Shown: piece by piece, positions 1 through 7,456 of the stretch
Layout: every line of letters begins with the position of its first letter
Numbering within the stretch: the first letter of the stretch is position 1
NCBI GenBank assembly: GCA_937958685.1
Contig: CALGNF010000132.1
Span: 1 to 19,573 of the forward strand
Direction: 5' to 3'
DNA: 19,573 nucleotides
Origin: an uncultured Caryophanales bacterium
GTDB taxonomy: Bacteria; Bacillota_I; Bacilli_A; Izemoplasmatales; Hujiaoplasmataceae
The notes under the pieces: generated by a model
The model's database searches: none
What the model was told of the DNA's origin: nothing
Seen by the model: the letters and a program-made list of their open reading frames with translations, nothing else
Position numbers and translations under genes: made by a program

Positions 1-45
1 GATCGTATTCGGTGACTGGAGTTCAGACGTGTGCTCTTCCGATCT
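1..45. other. Illumina TruSeq adapter and index (artefact)
   Basis: This is not biological sequence. Bases 12-45 match the TruSeq read-2 adapter ending in GCTCTTCCGATCT, bases 4-11 are an 8-base index (CGTATTCG, the reverse of CGAATACG), and bases 1-3 are the start of the flanking adapter. The block is the exact reverse complement of the last 45 bases. Native sequence starts at 46. Any protein reading across this junction, such as one starting MCSSDL, is spurious. Confidence 0.98.
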
Positions 46-146
46 CCGTCGCCCGGACCGACAGGTACACAGGCTATATCGTCGTTCCTGGGCAAACGAT
101 TTTCAACACCGCGTCGCTCCAAAATCTCAAGCGGGTCGAAGGGTAG
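46..146 (+). CDS. ABC substrate-binding protein, family 5, C-terminal fragment
   Basis: Only the last 32 residues and the TAG stop (144-146) are present; the rest is lost at the adapter junction. The frame reads VARTDRYTGYIVV, then PGQTIFNTASLQNLKRVEG. This hydrophilic tail resembles the C-terminus of extracellular solute-binding proteins of the peptide/nickel/oligosaccharide type (SBP family 5), which often end with a short strand and a VxG-like tail. The stop lies ten bases before the permease start, and in Opp/Dpp-type operons the binding protein commonly precedes the permeases, so position supports the call more than the short sequence does. It would be a lipoprotein or periplasmic receptor that delivers ligand to the permeases downstream. 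The ligand cannot be inferred from this piece. Confidence 0.6.
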
Positions 147-155
147 GTGGATCGT

Positions 156-1154
156 ATGAAGAAATCCTATCTCATCAAGAGAATCATCTATGCCTTCTTC
201 ATTTTTTTGATCGTCATGACGCTCAATTTCTTCATTCCCCGGATCGGCGTCGTCGACCCGGCTGAGCGTTATTATCCGCCACAAGGCAACATGACCGAGA
301 TCGAGTACGAGATCATCAAGCAGTTCACCCGCGAGCAGTATGGATTTGATGTCTCGAATTTCCAACAGTATCTGAATTATGTAAGCGGCTTGTTTCAAGG
401 GGATCTCGGAACCTCATTTCGTTCCGGGAATCCGAAAGTGAGCCAATTGATCGGTGAGCGTCTGCCATGGACATTGGTGCTGTCCGTTACCAACCTCTTG
501 ATCAGCCTGTTCATCGGGTTGATCATCGGGACGATCGCCGCATGGAAGCGGGGACGGTGGCAAGATACCACCTTGCTCAACCTGTCGACGATCTCGATGG
601 CGCTACCGGCATTCTTCATCGCTTTGATCCTGTCTTTCTATTTCGGTTTTGAATTGGAATGGTTTCCCGCCTATACCAATCCCAATATGGTCGCCCAGTT
701 CGATTGGAGCTGGGAGGCGATCCGGGTCGTCATGTACAATGCAGCCTTGCCGATCGTTTCGATGTCGATCGGCGGGATCATCGGCTATGGCCAGGGAACC
801 CGCAACGCGGTGATCGCGGTGACCAATGAGGATTTCATCCTGACTGCGAGGGCCAAAGGGCTTTCCCGCAACCAGGTCATCTTCAAACACACGCTCAGAA
901 ACGCGATGCTGCCGATCGTCACCTCACTCGGCATGTCGATTTCCGGTCTTATCGGCGGTGCGGTCATCATCGAGCAGATCTTCAACTGGAACGGCATGGG
1001 CACTTTGTTTCTCGAAGCCAACAACACGAACGACTATCCGCTGATGATGGGCATCATGCTCTTCATGTCGGCATTCGCGATCGTCGCCAATCTGGTGACC
1101 GAGCTGTTCTACAGCTTGCTCGATCCGCGGGTTACGGTGGGTGAGAGGCGATGA
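156..1154 (+). CDS. ABC transporter permease, DppB/OppB type
   Basis: Inner-membrane permease of 332 residues, one half of the channel of an Opp/Dpp-type importer. It begins MKKSYLIKRIIYAFF and runs straight into the first membrane helix (about residues 8-29). An extracytoplasmic loop follows, with the GLFQGDLGTSF signature typical of DppB proteins, then about five further helices. The cytoplasmic coupling (EAA) loop is at about residues 229-256, with key residues ARAKGL and RNAMLP. The protein ends with the usual LLDPRV tail. A GTG at 147 would add three residues, but the AGGTGG at 145-150 is correctly spaced only for the ATG at 156, so that start is chosen. The stop overlaps the next gene by four bases (ATGA), which implies translational coupling. 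The family is clear; the substrate (peptide or oligosaccharide) is not. Confidence 0.93.
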   Translation: MKKSYLIKRIIYAFFIFLIVMTLNFFIPRIGVVDPAERYYPPQGNMTEIEYEIIKQFTREQYGFDVSNFQQYLNYVSGLFQGDLGTSFRSGNPKVSQLIGERLPWTLVLSVTNLLISLFIGLIIGTIAAWKRGRWQDTTLLNLSTISMALPAFFIALILSFYFGFELEWFPAYTNPNMVAQFDWSWEAIRVVMYNAALPIVSMSIGGIIGYGQGTRNAVIAVTNEDFILTARAKGLSRNQVIFKHTLRNAMLPIVTSLGMSISGLIGGAVIIEQIFNWNGMGTLFLEANNTNDYPLMMGIMLFMSAFAIVANLVTELFYSLLDPRVTVGERR

Positions 1155-2176
1155 AGGCCAAAGCCATGCGTTTCCTCAAACTTCTCGGCAACCGGCTTCT
1201 GGGGATCCTGCGCGCGATCGCAGGTTTCATCATGAAACTCTGGCGCCACCCGAAGGGCCGGGTCGGTCTCATCGTTGTCACCTTGCTGGTGGTATGCGCC
1301 ATCTTCGCGCCCTTGATCGCTCCCTATGATCCGTATGATGTCACGCAAAGGGCTGCGAAAGGCTTGTCGCCGTCTTGGAGCCATTTGCTTGGAACCACGA
1401 TCACGACCGGCCAGGATATCTTTTCCATGCTGATTTATGGAACCAGGGTATCGTTGATCGTCGGTCTCGTGACCGGCATCTCGATCGCCTTTCTCGGCGC
1501 GATCATGGGCGTCATCGCCGGTTATGTCGGCGGGGCCGCCGATACGGCGATCATGCGGACCGTCGATGTCATGCTTGTGATTCCGACGCTTCCGCTAACC
1601 ATCGTCCTGACAAACCTGTTCGGGAAAAGTTACTTGATGATCATCTTCATCTTTGTCCTGTTTGGCTGGACGGGGCTCGCTCGGGTGATCCGTTCGCTGG
1701 TCCTGGTTCTGAAAAATGCCAATTATGTCCGGGCTGCCGAACTGGCCGGAGCCAGCCGCGGCCACATCATGTTCCGGCATATCCTGCCGGGCGTCTCCCA
1801 CTTGCTGATCATGAACACAGCGCTCACCTGCGCCGGTGTCATGATTGCCGAAGCCGGCCTTAGTTTCCTTGGCCTTGGCGATCCGACGGCAATCAGTTGG
1901 GGCAAGATGCTGGCGGAAGCCCAGGGCGGTGGCGCGCTTCTGTTTGGCCACTGGTGGTGGATCATCGCCCCCGGAATCGGCATCTTCCTCGCTGTCTTCT
2001 CGTTCATGCGGATCGGCTTGGTCATGGAAGAGATCCTGAATCCACGGATGAAACAATCCAGCAGCATCTACAAGATCTTCAAGAACCTGAACAACACCTA
2101 CATGGAGGAAGTTTTCGCCTCCATGGACGAAAACGCAAAACTGGGGCTAACCTTGAAGGCGGGTGAGGAGTCGTGA
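1151..2176 (+). CDS. ABC transporter permease, DppC/OppC type
   Basis: Second channel subunit, 341 residues, pairing with the preceding permease. A basic amphipathic N-terminus of about 35 residues leads into the first helix (GLIVVTLLVVCAIFAPLIAP), followed by the DppC hallmarks PSWSHLLGTT and GQDIFSMLIYGTRVSL. The EAA coupling loop lies at about residues 194-214 (RAAELAGASRGHIMFRHILP), and the family motif EAGLSFLGLGDP follows. Most DppC proteins stop soon after the NPRM segment; this one continues for about 40 hydrophilic residues (IYKIFKNLNNTYMEEVFASM and beyond). The ATG at 1151 has GAGAGG just upstream and overlaps the previous stop. The end overlaps the GTG start of the ATPase gene. Confidence 0.93.
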   Translation: MKAKAMRFLKLLGNRLLGILRAIAGFIMKLWRHPKGRVGLIVVTLLVVCAIFAPLIAPYDPYDVTQRAAKGLSPSWSHLLGTTITTGQDIFSMLIYGTRVSLIVGLVTGISIAFLGAIMGVIAGYVGGAADTAIMRTVDVMLVIPTLPLTIVLTNLFGKSYLMIIFIFVLFGWTGLARVIRSLVLVLKNANYVRAAELAGASRGHIMFRHILPGVSHLLIMNTALTCAGVMIAEAGLSFLGLGDPTAISWGKMLAEAQGGGALLFGHWWWIIAPGIGIFLAVFSFMRIGLVMEEILNPRMKQSSSIYKIFKNLNNTYMEEVFASMDENAKLGLTLKAGEES

Positions 2177-3171
2177 GCGACCTGATGCTGAAACTGAGAA
2201 ACCTCAAGGTCGTCTTCCCAGCGGGAGAAGGCGTCATCCGTGCTGTCGAGGGTATCGATCTCGATATTGCCAAAGGTGAATGTGTCGCCCTTGTGGGCGA
2301 GTCCGGCTGCGGCAAAAGCGTGACCTCGCTGGCAATCATGAAACTGCTCAATTCGCCACCGGCCCTCGTCAGGGTCGATGAACTGAAACTCGACGACGAG
2401 GAGTTGAAAGACTACTCCGACGGCAAGATGCAGGAGCTGAGAGGCCAGCAGTTGTCGATGATCTTCCAAGACGCCATGACGGCGCTCAATCCGGTCATGA
2501 CGATCGGTAGACAAATCGATGAGATCTATATCCGCCACAACAATCTTTCCCGCAAGGAAGCCCGCAAACTGACAGTCAAGGCACTCGATCTGGTCGGCGT
2601 TCCCGAAGCCAAATCGCGGGCCAACAGCTTCCCCCATCAACTTTCCGGCGGCATGCGCCAACGGGTGCTGATCGCCATGGCCTTCGCCTGCATGCCGAAG
2701 CTGATCATCGCCGACGAACCGACGACGGCACTCGACGTAACCATCCAGGCCCAGGTCTTGAACGTGCTTTCCGACATGCAGAAGAAACACAATGTGTCGC
2801 TTTTGCTGATCACCCATGATTTGTCGGTGGTCGCCAACATGGCCGACACCATCTACGTGATGTATGCCGGGAAAATCGTCGAAAAAGCCATAAAACGCGA
2901 TTTGTTCCTCAAACCGAGGCATCCCTATACCGAGGGCCTCTTGGGATCGGTGCCGCGTCTCAGCGACGAGCATCATCACTTCATCCAAATCCCCGATGCG
3001 GTCCCGCATCCGATGTTCAAACCTACGGGTTGTTATTTCCATCCCCGTTGTTCCTACTGCACCGACAAATGCAAAGAGTCGATGCCACCACTGGCCAAGG
3101 ACGTTGGCGGCCGCGAATATCGCTGCTGGCATCCACTCAACCTGGGAGGAGGAGCCAAAGATGGCAAATGA
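2173..3171 (+). CDS. ABC transporter ATP-binding protein, DppD/OppD type
   Basis: Cytoplasmic ATPase of 332 residues that powers the importer. Visible motifs: Walker A GESGCGKS (42-49), Q-loop Gln99, signature LSGGM (157-161), Walker B LIIADE (177-182) with catalytic Glu182, and the switch His215. The C-terminal Oligo_HPY region follows, with Cys287, 293, 296, 300 and 318 in a CxFHPRC context. This is the place where characterised DppD proteins carry an iron-sulphur cluster, so a cluster here is likely but not shown. The start is a GTG at 2173 with GGTGAGGAG directly upstream, overlapping the previous stop by four bases. The gene overlaps the second ATPase by 11 bases. The two ATPases should form the heterodimer expected for this transporter class. 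Confidence 0.94.
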   Translation: MSDLMLKLRNLKVVFPAGEGVIRAVEGIDLDIAKGECVALVGESGCGKSVTSLAIMKLLNSPPALVRVDELKLDDEELKDYSDGKMQELRGQQLSMIFQDAMTALNPVMTIGRQIDEIYIRHNNLSRKEARKLTVKALDLVGVPEAKSRANSFPHQLSGGMRQRVLIAMAFACMPKLIIADEPTTALDVTIQAQVLNVLSDMQKKHNVSLLLITHDLSVVANMADTIYVMYAGKIVEKAIKRDLFLKPRHPYTEGLLGSVPRLSDEHHHFIQIPDAVPHPMFKPTGCYFHPRCSYCTDKCKESMPPLAKDVGGREYRCWHPLNLGGGAKDGK

Positions 3172-4210
3172 CAAAACCCGCGAACCGATCATGGTTCTGG
3201 AAAACCTTTCGGTCGACTTTCCGGTCAAGGGCGCGTTGCCTTTCCAAAAGCGCAAACTGATCCAAGCGGTCACCGATGTCTCCCTCACCATCGCCAGCGG
3301 CGAGACTTTTGGCATCGTCGGCGAATCCGGCTGCGGCAAATCGACAATCGCCAACGCGATGGTCGGCATGGTCAAACCAACAGGCGGGAAAGTCATCTTC
3401 AAGGGCAAGGACTTGTTCAGCCTGCCACGCGAGGAGTTCAAGGAACTCCGCCGGGACATGCAGATGATTTTCCAGGATCCCTTCTCCTCGCTCAATCCCC
3501 GCTTCAACGTCTATCAGATCATTTCCGAACCGATGTTCATCCGCGGAGGTTCAACGCCCGATGAAATGAAGGCAAGGGTCATCGAACTGCTCAAACTGGT
3601 CGGTCTCTCGGAGAAGGACCTTTACCGGCATCCCTCGGATTTTTCCGGCGGCCAGCGGCAACGGATCGGCATCGCCCGCGCGATCATCCTCAATCCCGAT
3701 TTTTTAATCTGCGACGAGCCTGTCTCCGCCCTCGATGTTTCCGTTCACGCCCAAATCCTCAATCTGCTCATGGAACTCCAGGAACAGCTGAAGATGACTT
3801 ATGTGTTCATCTCCCACAATCTGGCGGTGGTCAAGAACCTCTGTGACCAGATGATCGTCATGTATCTCGGAAAAGTCATGGAATCGGGAGCGACAAAGGC
3901 CATCTACGCCAATCCGCTCCATCCCTACACGAATGCCCTGCTCACCGCGGTTCTCGATATCGATATCGACAATCAACGGGAACGGGTGTTGCTCGAGGGC
4001 GACATCCCGAGTCCGATCGATCCCCCAAAGGGCTGCCGTTTCTATCAACGCTGTCCGTTCGCCATGGCCGGCTGCAAGCATGTCGCAGCGCCGTTGGTGG
4101 AAGTCGAACCGAATCATTTCGTCTCCTGTCATAAAATCAACGGTTTTCCCGCAGACAGCGATTCCGCGGAGAACAGGACGCCGTTGCGTGCGGATGATGG
4201 ACAGGTATAA
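3161..4210 (+). CDS. ABC transporter ATP-binding protein, DppF/OppF type
   Basis: Second ATPase, 349 residues. Motifs: Walker A GESGCGKS (54-61), Q-loop Gln105, signature FSGGQ (161-165), Walker B FLICDE (181-186) with Glu186, and switch His219. The C-terminal Oligo_HPY segment has Cys292, 298, 305 and 323, so both ATPases of the pair keep a four-cysteine set. The open frame extends upstream inside the previous gene, but the ATG at 3161 is preceded by a very strong GGGAGGAGGAG (3144-3154) and gives the normal family N-terminus (MVLENLSVDFPVKG), so this start is chosen. A non-conserved acidic tail of about 25 residues follows the last cysteine. The end overlaps the small membrane protein gene by about 17 bases. 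Confidence 0.94.
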   Translation: MANDKTREPIMVLENLSVDFPVKGALPFQKRKLIQAVTDVSLTIASGETFGIVGESGCGKSTIANAMVGMVKPTGGKVIFKGKDLFSLPREEFKELRRDMQMIFQDPFSSLNPRFNVYQIISEPMFIRGGSTPDEMKARVIELLKLVGLSEKDLYRHPSDFSGGQRQRIGIARAIILNPDFLICDEPVSALDVSVHAQILNLLMELQEQLKMTYVFISHNLAVVKNLCDQMIVMYLGKVMESGATKAIYANPLHPYTNALLTAVLDIDIDNQRERVLLEGDIPSPIDPPKGCRFYQRCPFAMAGCKHVAAPLVEVEPNHFVSCHKINGFPADSDSAENRTPLRADDGQV

Positions 4211-4592
4211 GACTCCGAAGACCCTGTTCGTGCTGGCTCAGGCGAACACCTTCGGGATGATCACCCTGTTGCAGTTTGTCTCCGGCTGGGTCTTTGTCCT
4301 GACACTGCTCGCGATGCATGGCGGGATCGCGCTCTTCATTGTGTCAAAAAAACACTTTCTCCGCCTGGGCCGGCCAATCAAGCGGCATTATCACCTGGCT
4401 TATGCCTTTCTGGCCTTGTATCTGCCGGTGCTCGGCTACAAGCTGTTATCCCGCCTGGTGGGTTTTTCGCAAGATGAAGAGTTGGTATTTGTCTACGTTA
4501 TGGCTGTGACGGTGCTGGCGGTGCTTGCCGGCGTCCTCAACACAATCATCCTCTTCCGTAGTTTAGCAAAGCTTCCGCACGAGGAATCCTGA
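4194..4592 (+). CDS. Small multi-pass membrane protein, unknown function
   Basis: A 132-residue hydrophobic protein beginning MMDRYKTPKTLFVL. I do not recognise the family. Three or four membrane segments are visible: about residues 10-30 and 31-46 (possibly one hairpin), about 63-83 (YHLAYAFLALYLPVLGYKLL) and about 96-123 (VFVYVMAVTVLAVLAGVL). Short basic loops separate them (KKHFLRLGRPIKRHYH). The start is uncertain: ATG codons at 4194 and 4197 and a GTG at 4188 are all in frame, and no good Shine-Dalgarno site is visible, so translation is probably coupled to the ATPase gene it overlaps. It is the last gene before the operon terminator. It could be an accessory transporter subunit, or an unrelated protein that shares the transcript. 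Confidence 0.72.
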   Translation: MMDRYKTPKTLFVLAQANTFGMITLLQFVSGWVFVLTLLAMHGGIALFIVSKKHFLRLGRPIKRHYHLAYAFLALYLPVLGYKLLSRLVGFSQDEELVFVYVMAVTVLAVLAGVLNTIILFRSLAKLPHEES

Positions 4593-4601
4593 ATCACAAC
4601 C

Positions 4602-4625
4602 AAACCGGCCGATGCCGGTTTTTTT
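4602..4625 (+). terminator. Intrinsic terminator of the ABC transporter operon
   Basis: An eight-base-pair perfect stem, AAACCGGC with GCCGGTTT, closes a CGAT loop and runs into seven consecutive T residues (4619-4625). It starts ten bases after the stop codon of the small membrane protein gene, so it ends the transporter transcript. Confidence 0.9.
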
Positions 4626-4668
4626 GTTGGTATTCATGCAATTCGACGACGCAGTTTCGCTTTGCTGA

Positions 4669-4677
4669 TGGTATAAT
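4669..4677 (+). promoter_or_regulatory. Extended -10 promoter for the phosphorylase gene
   Basis: TGGTATAAT combines a consensus -10 hexamer (4672-4677) with the extended-10 TG dinucleotide. No good -35 hexamer is visible at normal spacing, which is usual for extended -10 promoters. It lies between the upstream terminator and the phosphorylase start, predicting a leader of roughly 25-30 bases with no room for a riboswitch. Confidence 0.7.
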
Positions 4678-4710
4678 CAAGACAAAGAGACGAACAAGCG
4701 AGGGATGAGC

Positions 4711-7383
4711 ATGCGACTATCCATCAGGTCCGACGGGACCTATCGCATTGACGATTATCAAGGCATCAGCCAATTGTATTTTCCGCTTTTCAACCTCCAC
4801 GGGATGAAATCGGCGATCACCCCGACCTTGCACGGGGATGCCAAGGTCGATCAGCATCACTATGCGATGATACCGGCATCGGGGATCGATCTGATGCAAC
4901 CGCTCAATGCCCGCAATGTCTATTTTGTGGTTGACGGTGAATTATGGAACGTCAGCGGGCAGACGCCGTGGCAGAAACGGAATCCTGATCTCACAAGAGT
5001 CGAATATGGTCTTCAATATCAAAGAGTGCTAAGGAGGCAAACGGAATTTTCCGTCGAAACAACCAGTTTTGTGCCGATTGATGCTGTCTTTGCCGAGGTG
5101 CACCAGCTCGTTTTCACAAACACCTCCAACCGCATCCTCAGTGTCCAACCCACTACCGGCATCGCCATCTATGGCCGCAGCGCCGACAACCTTCGGGACC
5201 ACCGGCACGTGACGTCTTTGCTCAATCGTGGCCACGTTGTCGACAATGGCATCATCAACATCCCGACGATGTCGTTTGACGAACGTGGGCATCGCCTGAA
5301 CAGGCATTGCTATGGTGTGTTCGCTTTTTCCTCGCTGCACGAAAAACCCACAGCCTATCATCCCGAATACGATGATTTCGTCGGCGAGGGCGGCGATCTG
5401 TTCTATCCTGACAAAGCTCTGAAGCTGGCGATTTCCAGGTATGCGGTCGGTGATGTTGCTTCCGGTTTGGAACTGGTTGGCGGTCTGGCTTTCGCTCCGG
5501 TTGCTCTCCAGCCCGGGGCTTCGCTTCATATACATGTCATCATCGGCATTGATGATGATCGCATCCGGTTGCAAGACACAGCGCGGCAATATGGGAACAC
5601 AACTGCTTTCACCCGGTCCCTGGCCGAATGCCTCGATTTTTGGCGAAGGAGGACGCCGACGAAGGCCTTCACGCTCCGCGACGGGGCTTTTTCGGGCTGG
5701 CTGCGCCATGTCGGGATGCAGCCGCTTTTGCGGCGGTTGTTTGGCAACTCCTTCCTGCCGCACCATGATTACGGCCGCGGCGGCAGGGGCTGGCGGGACT
5801 TATGGCAGGATTCATTGGAGCCGATCTATGAGGATGCCGCCACCCTCAGGGACAATCTGCTCTCATATCTTGGGGGTGTGCGCGTCGATGGCTCCAACGC
5901 CACGATCATCGGCGAGCGTCCGGGCGACTTTCTTGCCGACCGCAACCGGATCGTGCGGATTTGGTCCGATCACGGCGCCTGGCCGATCCAAACGATCTCC
6001 AGATATATCGATTGGACCGGCGATCTGGATTTTCTCTTCGCGGAAACATCCTATTTCAAAGACCGGCTGATTGCCTATGCCAAAGCGGAAGATGCCGAAT
6101 ATCAACCCGCTCAAGGCGAAAAGCAACTGGAAGGCGGCGGAAATGTCTATCTTGGTTCGGCTCTTGAGCATTTGTTGGTGCAGAACCTCGTCCCGTTCTT
6201 CAACATCGGCGACCACGGCAACATCCGGATCGAGGATGCTGACTGGAACGACGGTTTCGACATGGCCGCACCGGAGGGAGAAACCGTTGCCTTCACGCAT
6301 CTTTATGCCGCCAATTTCCGGCTGTTGGTCCGCTATCTCGAAGTTCTTCAAACCCAAGGCATCACCGAAATCCCGTTGTTTGCGGAACTTACGCAACTGC
6401 TCGATCTGGACGAGACCGCCCCTGACTATTCGCAACCTCGCAGGTTGCGCCAAAGGCTTGCCCGCTTCTTCGAATCAGTTGCCCATACCCTCATGGGAAC
6501 CAAAATCAATGTCGGCATAGGGGATCTGATCCGCGACTTGAGACGCAAGGCCGACCATTTCATTACTCATCTTCAAACCAACGAATGGCTGGTGAGCGAA
6601 GACGGTGAGACAGCGTTTTTCAACGGTTACTACGATGCTCTTGGCAAGCGGCTTGAACATCCAGATCACCCGGTGGAGATGACGCTGACGGGCCAGACCT
6701 TTGCGCTGCTTTCGCAGACGGCCGATCCCAAAATGGCCCGGATGATCCATCATGCTGTCGGTTGCCACTTGGCCGATCACACCAGCGGTTCGCTCCGTCT
6801 GAATACCGATTTCGGGAGAGTCGACGACAAACTGGGACGATTCACCGGCTTCGCCTACGGACACAAGGAAAACGGAGCCCTGTTTTCACATATGGCGATC
6901 ATGTATGTCTACGGCTTGATGGTGTGCGGACTCGATCGTGAGGGCATCGCCATCATCGAGCGTTTGTATGCCTATCTGTTGGATTTGGAGCGCTCGCGGA
7001 TCCTGCCTGGCATCCCGGAATATCTCGATGCGTCAGGTCGGGGCATGTATCCGTTCTTGACCGGTTCGGCTTCCTGGTTCTATCTGCTGCTGGTCGAACA
7101 GGTCTTTGGCGTCCGCGGTCATCTGGGGGACATCCTCCTGCAACCAAAGATCCCGGCAGAATGGTTTGTTGCAGGCGAGGCCGCCTTGAACGTCGGTTAT
7201 GCCGGCAAACTCAGGGAATTCCGGTTTCGGAAACCTGAGGCGATCGGCGGCGAGCCTTACCGGATCGGCAGGATCATCCTCTCCACAATTGTGATTCCCG
7301 TGCACTCCCAAAGTGCGATTCTCAGGAGAGCGGTGCTTGCCGACTCTTCGCAGATCGTCATCGAACTGGAAGCAACGCCATAA
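4711..7383 (+). CDS. GH94-type beta-glucoside phosphorylase (cellobiose/laminaribiose phosphorylase-like)
   Basis: Cytoplasmic enzyme of 890 residues with no signal peptide, expected to split a beta-linked disaccharide or short oligosaccharide with phosphate to give a sugar 1-phosphate. The architecture fits GH94: an N-terminal beta-sandwich (about 1-300), a linker, then an (alpha/alpha)6 barrel. Visible barrel motifs are GGRGWRDLWQD (357-367), DGSNATIIGE (393-402), WSDHGAWP (418-425) and DWNDG (511-515), the last containing the family's catalytic-acid region. The GGRGWRDLWQD form and the N-terminal ITPTLHGDAKVDQHHY segment look more like laminaribiose-type phosphorylases than classical cellobiose phosphorylases, so substrate is left open. 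The ATG at 4711 has GAGGG at 4700-4704 with good spacing; the ATG at 4705 touches that site and is less likely. An Opp-type importer lies directly upstream. Confidence 0.83.
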   Translation: MRLSIRSDGTYRIDDYQGISQLYFPLFNLHGMKSAITPTLHGDAKVDQHHYAMIPASGIDLMQPLNARNVYFVVDGELWNVSGQTPWQKRNPDLTRVEYGLQYQRVLRRQTEFSVETTSFVPIDAVFAEVHQLVFTNTSNRILSVQPTTGIAIYGRSADNLRDHRHVTSLLNRGHVVDNGIINIPTMSFDERGHRLNRHCYGVFAFSSLHEKPTAYHPEYDDFVGEGGDLFYPDKALKLAISRYAVGDVASGLELVGGLAFAPVALQPGASLHIHVIIGIDDDRIRLQDTARQYGNTTAFTRSLAECLDFWRRRTPTKAFTLRDGAFSGWLRHVGMQPLLRRLFGNSFLPHHDYGRGGRGWRDLWQDSLEPIYEDAATLRDNLLSYLGGVRVDGSNATIIGERPGDFLADRNRIVRIWSDHGAWPIQTISRYIDWTGDLDFLFAETSYFKDRLIAYAKAEDAEYQPAQGEKQLEGGGNVYLGSALEHLLVQNLVPFFNIGDHGNIRIEDADWNDGFDMAAPEGETVAFTHLYAANFRLLVRYLEVLQTQGITEIPLFAELTQLLDLDETAPDYSQPRRLRQRLARFFESVAHTLMGTKINVGIGDLIRDLRRKADHFITHLQTNEWLVSEDGETAFFNGYYDALGKRLEHPDHPVEMTLTGQTFALLSQTADPKMARMIHHAVGCHLADHTSGSLRLNTDFGRVDDKLGRFTGFAYGHKENGALFSHMAIMYVYGLMVCGLDREGIAIIERLYAYLLDLERSRILPGIPEYLDASGRGMYPFLTGSASWFYLLLVEQVFGVRGHLGDILLQPKIPAEWFVAGEAALNVGYAGKLREFRFRKPEAIGGEPYRIGRIILSTIVIPVHSQSAILRRAVLADSSQIVIELEATP

Positions 7384-7404
7384 TCAATCACGCCTCACAT
7401 ACAA

Positions 7405-7438
7405 AAAAGAACAGGTCGGCTGCCGATCCTGTTCTTTT
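7405..7438. terminator. Bidirectional terminator between convergent genes
   Basis: A long hairpin sits between the phosphorylase stop and the end of nrdJ: AAAAGAACAGG pairs with CCTGTTCTTTT, with one bulged T, and an inner TCGG/CCGA closes a three-base loop. Read on the - strand it continues into a run of six T residues; on the + strand the tail is TTCTTTT. It probably serves both convergent genes and is stronger for nrdJ. Confidence 0.87.
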
Positions 7439-7456
7439 CATGATCCCTGATGGTGG

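Noticed and set aside
2098..3507. A 469-residue open frame on the - strand
   Set aside because: It is antisense to the two ABC ATPase genes, whose Walker and signature motifs are intact; the His/Asp-rich translation is typical of a shadow frame.
3954..3972. Tandem GATATC repeat
   Set aside because: It is a short in-frame run encoding alternating Asp and Ile in the second ATPase and shows no sign of an independent role.
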